Shown: positions 33,720 through 40,548 of the stretch, in pieces | Layout: every line of letters starts with the position of its first letter | Position numbering within the stretch: the stretch's first letter is position 1 | Source: Paenibacillus sp. V4I3 | GTDB taxonomy: Bacteria; Bacillota; Bacilli; Paenibacillales; NBRC-103111 | NCBI RefSeq assembly: GCF_030817215.1 | Contig: NZ_JAUSZA010000001.1 | Coordinates: 1,256,501-1,320,500 of the forward strand | Length of the DNA: 64,000 nucleotides | Reading direction: 5' to 3' | Translations under genes and position numbers: made by a program | Notes under the pieces: generated by a model | What the model saw: only the letters and a program-made list of their open reading frames with translations | Told to the model about the DNA's origin: nothing | Database searches by the model: none

Positions 33720-34559
33720 ATGATGGAAACGCGTTTTAAATGGTTGTATGCAGCGTCACTCGCCTTATCGGGGGCTATTCTAGGACAAATGTTACTCTTT
33801 GCTCTTCAATATATCTATAAATGGAAATCGTTATATAATATATTTGATTTGTGTGTTATTTTATTTAAATATCTTCATGTACCTGCACCTATTGCTTGGA
33901 ATGTAGTGAACGCTCTTATCCTCTACTCGTTTAGTGCAATCCTTTGGATATCAGCTCGGCATGCCCTCGGCTCCATCAAAGCGATGAAGCTCGTTGAGAA
34001 GTATCAAGACCCTCTGTTATCAGAGCAATACCCCGAAAAAATTCAGTTGGGTGAAGGTCAGTTCCAGATTATTTCTTACAAAGCTCCCATCGCGATGACG
34101 ATAGGGCTGTGGAAGCCGCGGATGATCTTATCATCCGGACTTATGGACATGCTGGAACCTAATGAGCTGCGCGCCGTCATCGAGCATGAGAAGTGCCATA
34201 TGATGCACAGAGATCCGCTCGCGATCTTCCTGCTTTCGATGATATCCAAGTCGATGTGGTACATTCCAATATTCGGTTGGATGGCAGAGAAATACCCCAT
34301 TATGATTGAACTTCGGGCAGACAAATATGCCATTACACAAATGAAACAGTCCGCACATTTAGGCAGTGCTCTCCTCAAACTACTCAAACAAGCACCAACA
34401 CCGCATGTATCCTTATCTCACGCCTCATTCGCCGAAACATCAATGAATGTTCGCATCATGCATATTCTCGATCCACAGATGAAAATCTCATTCAAATGGC
34501 CCCTTGTAAGGCTACTCATTTCGCTCTTAACAATTATTTTACTTGTGGGACTTATCTAA
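33720..34559 (+). CDS. M56-family (BlaR1-like) membrane metallopeptidase
   Basis: 279 residues. Membrane segments near ~13-30, ~65-80, ~155-175 and ~262-279 flank the zinc site HEKCH in IEHEKCHMMHRDPLAIF, with the distal acidic ligand in MIELRADKYAI. This is the gluzincin domain of BlaR1/MecR1; the extracellular penicillin-binding sensor domain is absent, so the signal cannot be a beta-lactam bound there. The start is 2 bp after the BlaI-like stop, so the pair is translationally coupled. It presumably cleaves the BlaI-like repressor after a membrane signal. Confidence 0.9.
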   Translation: MMETRFKWLYAASLALSGAILGQMLLFALQYIYKWKSLYNIFDLCVILFKYLHVPAPIAWNVVNALILYSFSAILWISARHALGSIKAMKLVEKYQDPLLSEQYPEKIQLGEGQFQIISYKAPIAMTIGLWKPRMILSSGLMDMLEPNELRAVIEHEKCHMMHRDPLAIFLLSMISKSMWYIPIFGWMAEKYPIMIELRADKYAITQMKQSAHLGSALLKLLKQAPTPHVSLSHASFAETSMNVRIMHILDPQMKISFKWPLVRLLISLLTIILLVGLI

Positions 34560-34596
34560 GATAGGATACCCTGATAACAATGGTTCACATTTAGCA

Positions 34597-34633
34597 GTCG
34601 AAGCCCATGTTAGAGAAGTTGACGGGCTTCGAC
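34597..34633 (+). terminator. Perfect 10-bp hairpin after the M56 gene
   Basis: GTCGAAGCCC pairs with GGGCTTCGAC. There is no T run, so termination efficiency is uncertain; it separates the blaI-like operon from the DUF2231 promoter. Confidence 0.45.
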
Positions 34634-34651
34634 AAAAACTGCAGAAAAGGC

Positions 34652-34687
34652 TTGACTTTTCGGATTTCCAAAACTACACTTTGTAGT
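34652..34687 (+). promoter_or_regulatory. DUF2231 promoter overlapped by a BlaI/CopY-type operator
   Basis: TTGACT (34652-34657), 17-bp spacer and TACACT (34675-34680) are overlapped by ACTACA-CTT-TGTAGT (34673-34687), the classic dyad of BlaI/MecI/CopY repressors. The repressor gene is less than 1 kb upstream. Confidence 0.8.
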
Positions 34688-34728
34688 GTGAAAAATTACA
34701 CGGCTTTTACTATGGGGGAGAGAGATTA

Positions 34729-35217
34729 ATGGATTATATCTTGAAAAATTTACACTACATCGTAACACATGTACCAATTGCACTTCTTGTTTTTAGTTTT
34801 ATTTTTGATTTAATCGCAATTATCGCGAAAAAACGTGAATGGCACTCCGCTGGTATGCTTTGCCTTGTTGTGGGCGCACTCGGAGCTATCGCAAGTGTCC
34901 TAACAGGCCCATCCCCATGGCGTAATCCTCTAGTGGTCCCGCATGAGTTTTATGCGAAATTAACGATGTTTTTGGCTATCGTGCTAGCGATTGTACGTGT
35001 TGGCTTACTGATCTGGAAAAAGAAAGAATTGGGTCGTAACCCAATCTACTTGGTTGGTTCGCTCGCGGCAGTTATCCTTGTTGGTTATACAGGGCACATT
35101 GGTGGTCAAATGGTACATAAACCGGTTCCAGCGAAGACGGCTGTTCCAGTTGCATCACCAGGAGCATCTCCAGCAGCATCCACTGCACCGTCGCCTACAG
35201 TAGCACCAGCGAAATAA
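34729..35217 (+). CDS. DUF2231-family membrane protein
   Basis: 162 residues with about four membrane helices: YIVTHVPIALLVFSFIFDLIAII (with the conserved His-x-x-x), HSAGMLCLVVGALGAIASVLTG, FYAKLTMFLAIVLAIVRVGLLIW and NPIYLVGSLAAVILVGYTGHIGG. A 25-residue Pro/Ala/Ser tail follows on the outside. DUF2231 proteins are found with haem, copper and cytochrome genes, but their role is unclear. RBS GGGGGAGAGAGATTA. It sits behind a promoter with a BlaI-type operator, so it is probably the regulated output of the blaI-M56 system. Confidence 0.8.
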   Translation: MDYILKNLHYIVTHVPIALLVFSFIFDLIAIIAKKREWHSAGMLCLVVGALGAIASVLTGPSPWRNPLVVPHEFYAKLTMFLAIVLAIVRVGLLIWKKKELGRNPIYLVGSLAAVILVGYTGHIGGQMVHKPVPAKTAVPVASPGASPAASTAPSPTVAPAK

Positions 35218-35220
35218 TGA

Positions 35221-35267
35221 AAAGGGCTATCCAAAGGCTTGATGCCTTGTGGATAGCCCTTTTTTTG
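35221..35267. terminator. Bidirectional intrinsic terminator
   Basis: AAAGGGCTATCCA pairs with TGGATAGCCCTTT and is followed by TTTTTTT. It can serve DUF2231 and the minus-strand small gene. Confidence 0.88.
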
Positions 35268-35283
35268 TTTTGATTGGTCATAG

Positions 35284-35460
35284 CTACTTGTCCCGAACCA
35301 ACTCCAGCTCCTCCAGTGTATAACGATGCTCCCACAAAAATGTCATATCGTACTCTGTCGAATCACTTTCGACAAAGCGGGCGATGCCTGCGATGACTCC
35401 TCCAATAACAACTCCAAAAACGACAATCCAACCCATCAGAGCAAACACTTGATCGACCAT
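35284..35460 (-). CDS. Small membrane protein, unknown function
   Basis: 58 residues from ATG 35460 (GGGAGTGG about 7 bp upstream; ATG 35466 is also possible). One hydrophobic helix (ALMGWIVVFGVVIGGVIAGIA, ~6-26), then an acidic and aromatic cytosolic tail (RFVESDSTEYDMTFLWEHRYTLEELELVRDK). No family recognised. The good ribosome binding site and the flanking terminator support it. Confidence 0.55.
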   Translation of the reverse strand: MVDQVFALMGWIVVFGVVIGGVIAGIARFVESDSTEYDMTFLWEHRYTLEELELVRDK

Positions 35461-35613
35461 GCACATCCACTCCCTTATGCGCTATGAACCTGTATACTAT
35501 GGATATGCCGCCATATTATGAAACATGTGTGACAATTCTGATGGGGCAAAAGAGCGAGTAAATTCATCCGAAATGTCGAGGTAAGATAGTTCGGTTATAG
35601 TCTTTCTCTCCGA

Positions 35614-35643
35614 TTGACACAGACTCGCCAAGGATGGTAAGAT
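35614..35643 (+). promoter_or_regulatory. Promoter of the ABC-exporter leader transcript
   Basis: TTGACA (35614-35619) and TAAGAT (35638-35643) with an 18-bp spacer, about 90 bp before the leader peptide. Confidence 0.6.
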
Positions 35644-35734
35644 CACCTCTGTAAGCACGAATATACAACATTTGGAAAAGAAGCTAAGTACGATGCAAGT
35701 TTTCTTACAACAACACTAAAGGAGGGTTTCAAAA

Positions 35735-35836
35735 ATGATTGATATGGTTATGGATCCTATTGCTCATCGCAGATTTACAGATAAAAACCATACAATTTCA
35801 TATTTTGTAACCCGATTGTTAGCCGGAAGCGCATGA
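35735..35836 (+). CDS. Leader peptide of the ABC exporter operon (BmrB-like)
   Basis: 33 residues: MIDMVMDPIAHRRFTDKNHT, then ISYFVTRLLAGSA. ATG 35735 follows a near-perfect ribosome binding site, AAAGGAGGGTTTCAAAA, far stronger than needed for a short protein. The codons for FVTR (35804-35814, TTTGTAACCCG) are complementary to CGGGTTAC at 35887-35894, the 5' arm of the following terminator. A ribosome moving freely over them would prevent that pairing and allow termination; a slowed ribosome upstream would leave them free to form the antiterminator. This mirrors BmrB, which controls bmrCD in B. subtilis in response to ribosome-targeting antibiotics. Confidence 0.7.
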   Translation: MIDMVMDPIAHRRFTDKNHTISYFVTRLLAGSA

Positions 35837-35880
35837 TTTGTGCTTGTTCGGCTGCTGCCGCCCCTTCACATACGCTAATT

Positions 35881-35964
35881 AAAGCGCGGGTTACGAAGAA
35901 GTTCGTAACGAGCGCTTTTCTGTTTCATAGAAGGCATATCGCTGCGTGCGGTGTGCCTTTTTTG
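35881..35964 (+). terminator. Attenuator: two tandem terminators between leader peptide and exporter genes
   Basis: First hairpin 35881-35918: AAAGCGC-GGGTTACGAA pairs with TTCGTAAC-GAGCGCTTT, then TTTCTGTTT. Second hairpin 35931-35964: AAGGCATA pairs with TGTGCCTT, then TTTTTTG. The 5' arm of the first can alternatively pair with leader codons at 35804-35814, as in translation-coupled attenuation. Confidence 0.75.
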
Positions 35965-36017
35965 TGTGGATTTTGGTTATTTTGGACTGCACCATTTGAG
36001 AGGAGTGACATGATTAC

Positions 36018-37763
36018 ATGTTTACGGTATTAAAAAAGTTAGCTTGGTTTTTCCGAATGAATTGGATACGTTACACGATCGCCATTGGACTGCTTATTAT
36101 TGTTGGAATCATTGATGTAATTCCACCGAAATTGATTGGCTACGCGATTGATGGTATACACATGGGAACTTTAACAGGCAGTAAATTGATCCAATTGCTC
36201 GCTTTTTGGGGGGCGTTAATTGTAGCTGGGTATGGGTTATCCTACGTCTGGCTGTATCAGCTATTTGGCGGCGCTTTCGTGCTGGAACGCATTCTTCGAT
36301 CCCGGTTAATGAGACAGCTGCTGCGGATGACGCCTACCTTCTATGAGCGCAACCGCACGGGTGACCTGATGGCGAGAGCAACGAATGACCTGCAAGCGGT
36401 GTCGACGACAGCGGGCTTTGGGATTTTGACCTTTGTAGACTCGACGCTATTCATGCTTACCATCCTAGGTATGATGGGCTTCTTCATTAGCTGGAAGCTG
36501 ACGATCGCTTCGATTCTCCCGCTGCCGATTATGGCAGTTGCGATTACGATCTATGGGGGACGCATCCATGAAAGGTTTTTACTTGCTCAGAATGCCTTCG
36601 GACAGATGAATGATCGGGTGTTGGAGACGATAGCCGGTGTTCGCGTTATCCGTGCTTTTGTACAAGAGAAAGCCAGTGAACAAAGCTTCAAAACAATGAC
36701 AGACGATGTCTATCGCAAAAATATTGCGGTTGCCGTGATCGACGCCCTTTTTGAACCAACGGTCAAAATCCTAGTGGGCATTTCCTATTTAATCGGATTA
36801 TGTTACGGCGGATATTTGGTGTTTCACAGTGAACTGACGCTCGGAGAGCTCGTGTCTTTCAATACTTTTCTTGGGATGCTGATCTGGCCGATGTTCGCAA
36901 TTGGCGAGCTAATGAACATTATGCAGCGCGGGAATGCCTCCCTCGATCGGGTGAATGAAACACTTGGTTACAAGCCGGATGTAAAAGAAGACCCAAAAGC
37001 GACGACCCTGCTGCTGCCGAATTCGATTAGTTTTAAAGAAGTAACGTTCCGCTATCCTTCTTCTTCTATTGATAACTTGGTGAATATTTCATTCCACCTG
37101 CAGCGTGGGCAGACGCTCGGTATTGTAGGGCGTACTGGAAGCGGAAAAACAACGCTGCTTAAACAGCTGCTGAGAGAGTATCCATTAGGTCAAGGTGCGA
37201 TTGCTATTTCGGAAACGCCGATCGAGAAGTTAACCATCGACACTCTTCATGGCTGGATTGGTTACGTGCCGCAAGAGCCGATTCTTTTCTCCAAAACGGT
37301 GAAAGAGAACATCATGTTCGGGCGCAGCCAAGGAACGGAAGAAGAGCTGTTGCAGGCGCTTGAGCTGGCCGCGTTCCGTAAGGACGTGGAGTTCTTACCA
37401 GAAGGCCTTCAAACGTTGGTAGGTGAAAAAGGCGTCGCCTTATCCGGTGGTCAGAAGCAGCGCGTTTCCATTGCACGGGCGCTTTATGTAGACCCTGAAA
37501 TCCTTATGCTGGATGATGCGCTTTCTGCGGTGGACGCCAAAACAGAGGCTGAAATCATTCGTGGCATTCGGTCGGAACGAGCCGGCAAAACGACACTCAT
37601 CACGACGCACCGACTCTCTGCTGTTCAACATGCGGATTGGATTCTTGTGCTGGATGAGGGGTATATCGTGGAAGAAGGTACGCATGAGCAGCTTGTCGCG
37701 CTCGGCGGCTGGTATAAAGAGCAGTATGACCGTCAGCAGTTAGAAGAGCAGACGAAGGTTTAG
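36018..37763 (+). CDS. ABC exporter subunit 1 (YheI/BmrC-like)
   Basis: 581 residues: six-helix exporter membrane domain (~1-310) and a nucleotide-binding domain. Walker A GRTGSGKTTL, signature ALSGGQKQRVSIARAL, Walker B region EILMLDDALSAVDAKTE, H-loop ITTHRLS. The residue after Walker B is Asp instead of the catalytic Glu (LDDALSA), as in the degenerate site of heterodimeric exporters such as BmrC. Start ATG 36018 with AGGAG 12 bp upstream; the N-terminus FTVLKKLAWFFRMNW matches the subfamily. The partner gene follows after 25 bp. Expected role: export of drugs or other amphipathic compounds, controlled by the upstream attenuator. Confidence 0.93.
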   Translation: MFTVLKKLAWFFRMNWIRYTIAIGLLIIVGIIDVIPPKLIGYAIDGIHMGTLTGSKLIQLLAFWGALIVAGYGLSYVWLYQLFGGAFVLERILRSRLMRQLLRMTPTFYERNRTGDLMARATNDLQAVSTTAGFGILTFVDSTLFMLTILGMMGFFISWKLTIASILPLPIMAVAITIYGGRIHERFLLAQNAFGQMNDRVLETIAGVRVIRAFVQEKASEQSFKTMTDDVYRKNIAVAVIDALFEPTVKILVGISYLIGLCYGGYLVFHSELTLGELVSFNTFLGMLIWPMFAIGELMNIMQRGNASLDRVNETLGYKPDVKEDPKATTLLLPNSISFKEVTFRYPSSSIDNLVNISFHLQRGQTLGIVGRTGSGKTTLLKQLLREYPLGQGAIAISETPIEKLTIDTLHGWIGYVPQEPILFSKTVKENIMFGRSQGTEEELLQALELAAFRKDVEFLPEGLQTLVGEKGVALSGGQKQRVSIARALYVDPEILMLDDALSAVDAKTEAEIIRGIRSERAGKTTLITTHRLSAVQHADWILVLDEGYIVEEGTHEQLVALGGWYKEQYDRQQLEEQTKV

Positions 37764-37788
37764 TAAATAGATATCCGATGAAAAGAAG

Positions 37789-39852
37789 GTGAGAACCCTG
37801 AAACAGACAGGTAAGCGATTATTTCAATACGCGGCGTTATTCAAAAAGCCCCTGCTCATTGCGCTTTTATTCTTATCGATCGCGGTGGCAACGGAGCTGG
37901 CAGGACCTTTTATCGCGAGACAGATGATTGATACACACATTCTCGGTATCGAGAAGCCGTGGTACGAGACTACATCTGCGACGCAGACTGGCAAGGCTGT
38001 CCCTGCGAATGGGATTTTTTATAAGCGAAGCGATAACTTTGCGGAAGGCGAGCCGAAGGGGAAGGAAGTTCGCATTTTGCAGGTGGGCAGCCAGTTCGTA
38101 TGGGTTGATCAGCCGATTGCATTTGATGGCGTACGCAAGCTAGCAGACGATGGTAAGCTAACAATTACACAAGGGACCGAAAAAGCTGAGTATGTGGTTA
38201 AGAAGCTGGGTATTCAAGAGCTCTATACGTTCTATAAACCAGAATTTATCAGTCTAATGAAACTGGCAGGCTTGTATTTGTTGTTAATCATTATTGGTGC
38301 AGGCTTTACCTATGGACAAAAGTATTTACTTCAATCGGCGGCGAATCGGATTATTCAGCGCATGAGAAGTGATGTTTTTGCACAAATTCAGCGACTGCCG
38401 ATCAACTATTTTGATAATCAGCCTGCGGGTAAAATTGTATCGAGGATTACAAATGATACGGAGTCTGTCAGGGATCTGTATGTACAGGTGCTTGCGAACT
38501 TTTTTACAGGTACGATCTATATCGTGGGCATCATCGCGGCTTTATTCGTTCTAGATTACAGATTGGCTTTATTCACACTCCCGGTTATTCCGCTGCTTTA
38601 TATATGGATCATTGTTTACCGTAAATATGCCTCCTTCTATAATCATGAAATTCGGGAACGGATCGGCTCGATCAATGGGATCATCAATGAGGCGATTCAA
38701 GGCATGACGATCATTCAAGCTTTTCGCCGGCAAAAGGAAACGATCCAAGAATTCGAACAATTGAACGATGAATATACGAGATATCAGAATAAATTGCTTA
38801 GCTTGAACTCGCTGACCTCTCATAACCTGATGAATGTAGTTCGAAATTTGTTCTTCTTCGGTCTGATCTGGTATGTCGGGGGTAGTTCAATCAACACATT
38901 GATCACCGTCGGTGTGCTGTACGCTTTCGTCGATTATCTGAATCGGATGTTTCATCCGATGGTCGGGATTGTGAACCAGCTGCCGAATTTGGAGCGTGCC
39001 CTTGTATCCGCTGACCGTGTATTCGAGCTGCTGGATGAACAGGGCATCGACGTGGCTGCGGAGAAAGCGGATCGCTATCTGGGCAATGTGAAATTCGAGC
39101 ACGTTAGCTTCGCCTACAAAGAAGGGGAGGATGTGCTCAAAGACATCACCTTCGAGGCTAAACAGGGGCAGACGGTGGCGCTTGTTGGCCATACCGGATC
39201 GGGCAAAAGCTCGATCTTGAATCTGCTCTTCCGCTTCTACGATGTGAATGAAGGCCGGATCACGGTGGACGGCCGCGATGTGCGGGAGATGCCCAAACAG
39301 CAGCTGCGTCAGCATATGGGCATCGTGCTGCAAGATCCGTTCCTGTTCACAGGGACGATCGCGTCCAATGTCAGCCTGGACGATCCGTCCATTACCCGGG
39401 AACGGGTGGAGGCTGCGCTGCGCGAGGTTGGCGCAGATGAGATGTTCAAGAGCTTGCCGCACGGCATCGACGAGCCCGTGATCGAGAAGGGCAGCACGCT
39501 GTCTGCTGGGCAGCGGCAGCTGATTTCTTTTGCCCGGGCGCTAGCGTTCGACCCGGCGATTTTGATCCTCGATGAGGCGACGGCCTCCATCGATACGGAG
39601 ACCGAGGCCATCATTCAGGCCGCGCTCGAAGTACTTTCGAAGGGGCGGACCACCTTCATCATTGCCCACCGCCTGTCGACGATTAAGAGCGCCGACCAGA
39701 TTCTTGTGCTCGACCACGGCGAGATCGTCGAGCGTGGTAATCATGAGGAGCTGATGGAGCTCCTCGGTCGGTACTATCAGATGTACCAGCTGCAGCAGGG
39801 ACATCCGGAAACAGCCTCGGCCGCTGAGAGCGAAGTGCGCAGCGGCCGGTAG
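37789..39852 (+). CDS. ABC exporter subunit 2 (YheH/BmrD-like)
   Basis: 687 residues. The membrane domain is interrupted after the first helix by an extracellular insert of about 100 residues (IEKPWYETTSATQTG to ELYTFYKPEFISL), a BmrD hallmark. The nucleotide-binding domain has Walker A GHTGSGKSSIL, a variant signature LSAGQRQLISFARAL, canonical Walker B plus Glu (ILILDEATASID) and H-loop IIAHRLS. It supplies the catalytic Glu that the first subunit lacks, which supports a heterodimer with one competent ATP site. The start is GTG 37789 or possibly CTG 37798, which is better spaced from AAGGTGAG. A terminator follows at 39877-39919. Confidence 0.93.
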   Translation: MRTLKQTGKRLFQYAALFKKPLLIALLFLSIAVATELAGPFIARQMIDTHILGIEKPWYETTSATQTGKAVPANGIFYKRSDNFAEGEPKGKEVRILQVGSQFVWVDQPIAFDGVRKLADDGKLTITQGTEKAEYVVKKLGIQELYTFYKPEFISLMKLAGLYLLLIIIGAGFTYGQKYLLQSAANRIIQRMRSDVFAQIQRLPINYFDNQPAGKIVSRITNDTESVRDLYVQVLANFFTGTIYIVGIIAALFVLDYRLALFTLPVIPLLYIWIIVYRKYASFYNHEIRERIGSINGIINEAIQGMTIIQAFRRQKETIQEFEQLNDEYTRYQNKLLSLNSLTSHNLMNVVRNLFFFGLIWYVGGSSINTLITVGVLYAFVDYLNRMFHPMVGIVNQLPNLERALVSADRVFELLDEQGIDVAAEKADRYLGNVKFEHVSFAYKEGEDVLKDITFEAKQGQTVALVGHTGSGKSSILNLLFRFYDVNEGRITVDGRDVREMPKQQLRQHMGIVLQDPFLFTGTIASNVSLDDPSITRERVEAALREVGADEMFKSLPHGIDEPVIEKGSTLSAGQRQLISFARALAFDPAILILDEATASIDTETEAIIQAALEVLSKGRTTFIIAHRLSTIKSADQILVLDHGEIVERGNHEELMELLGRYYQMYQLQQGHPETASAAESEVRSGR

Positions 39853-39876
39853 GGCTGGCGAGCCCCAACAAGGGAT

Positions 39877-39919
39877 AAGGGAAAGGGGACGTCGGACGTG
39901 AGACGTCTCTTTCCCTTTG
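39877..39919 (+). terminator. Intrinsic terminator of the exporter operon
   Basis: AAGGGAAAGGGGACGTC pairs imperfectly with GACGTCTCTTTCCCTTT; the 3' arm itself is T-rich. Confidence 0.7.
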
Positions 39920-39957
39920 TCATCTTCGTCTTGACGCCGGGTTTGACTGAACCAGAA

Positions 39958-39972
39958 TTGATGTAAAAAGTG
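39958..39972. repeat. Dispersed repeat TTGATGTAAAAAGTG (second copy at 25223-25237)
   Basis: Fifteen identical bases, with similarity extending to CTATT (TTGATGTAAAAAGTGCAGCTATT here, with two differences in the other copy). Both copies are intergenic. Confidence 0.6.
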
Positions 39973-40148
39973 CAGCTATTCGTCCTTTTTACCGCCAATT
40001 CTCTGAAGCCAATTACCTGTACAGACTGCAGCATCATGACGCGCACACCCTCCATTTTGCGGACAAAGCTCATTAACAAGGTTAAAGACTATCTGTCGGG
40101 GCTATGCTACAATAAGTAATATTTCCCTATTTGAAATGGAGGAGCATC

Positions 40149-40463
40149 ATGCGTCCAGAAACGATTCGATTGTTAAACTTGCTTCAGCTGCTGTCCGAAA
40201 TTGCTATTGCTGTCGGATACTTGCTTGGTCTTATTCCGTTTGTATATTTGTGGTCGTGCTCGTGGGTGATCCCGCTCGTGTTTGTCAACCTGGTTTTTGC
40301 CATACTTACAAGCAATGGGACCACGACAAAGACGGTCATCAATATTGCTATGGCTTTCTTGAGTTTTATTCCAGTAGCGGGGTACCTTTTCCGTGTGATT
40401 GGGATTGTTGTTTCATGGATCAACATCCAGGCATTGGCGAAAGGAAGAAGCAGAGGTTACTAG
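40149..40463 (+). CDS. Small three-helix membrane protein, unknown function
   Basis: 104 residues from ATG 40149 (GGAGGAGCATC upstream). Three hydrophobic segments at ~9-30, ~38-56 and ~66-90, with a basic C-terminus (AKGRSRGY). I recognise no family. It has its own terminator at 40474-40523, so it is probably a single-gene transcript. Confidence 0.65.
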   Translation: MRPETIRLLNLLQLLSEIAIAVGYLLGLIPFVYLWSCSWVIPLVFVNLVFAILTSNGTTTKTVINIAMAFLSFIPVAGYLFRVIGIVVSWINIQALAKGRSRGY

Positions 40464-40473
40464 TTGTTCGTAC

Positions 40474-40523
40474 TAAAAAAGACGGGTGGAGGCCGGTTTA
40501 ACTGGCTTCCATCCGTCTTTTTT
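40474..40523. terminator. Bidirectional intrinsic terminator
   Basis: AAAAAAGACGG-TGGAGGCC pairs with GGCTTCCA-CCGTCTTTTTT. It serves the small membrane protein gene and the convergent SLH gene. Confidence 0.88.
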
Positions 40524-40548
40524 CAATTGCTTTTTTAATTAGTCTTTT

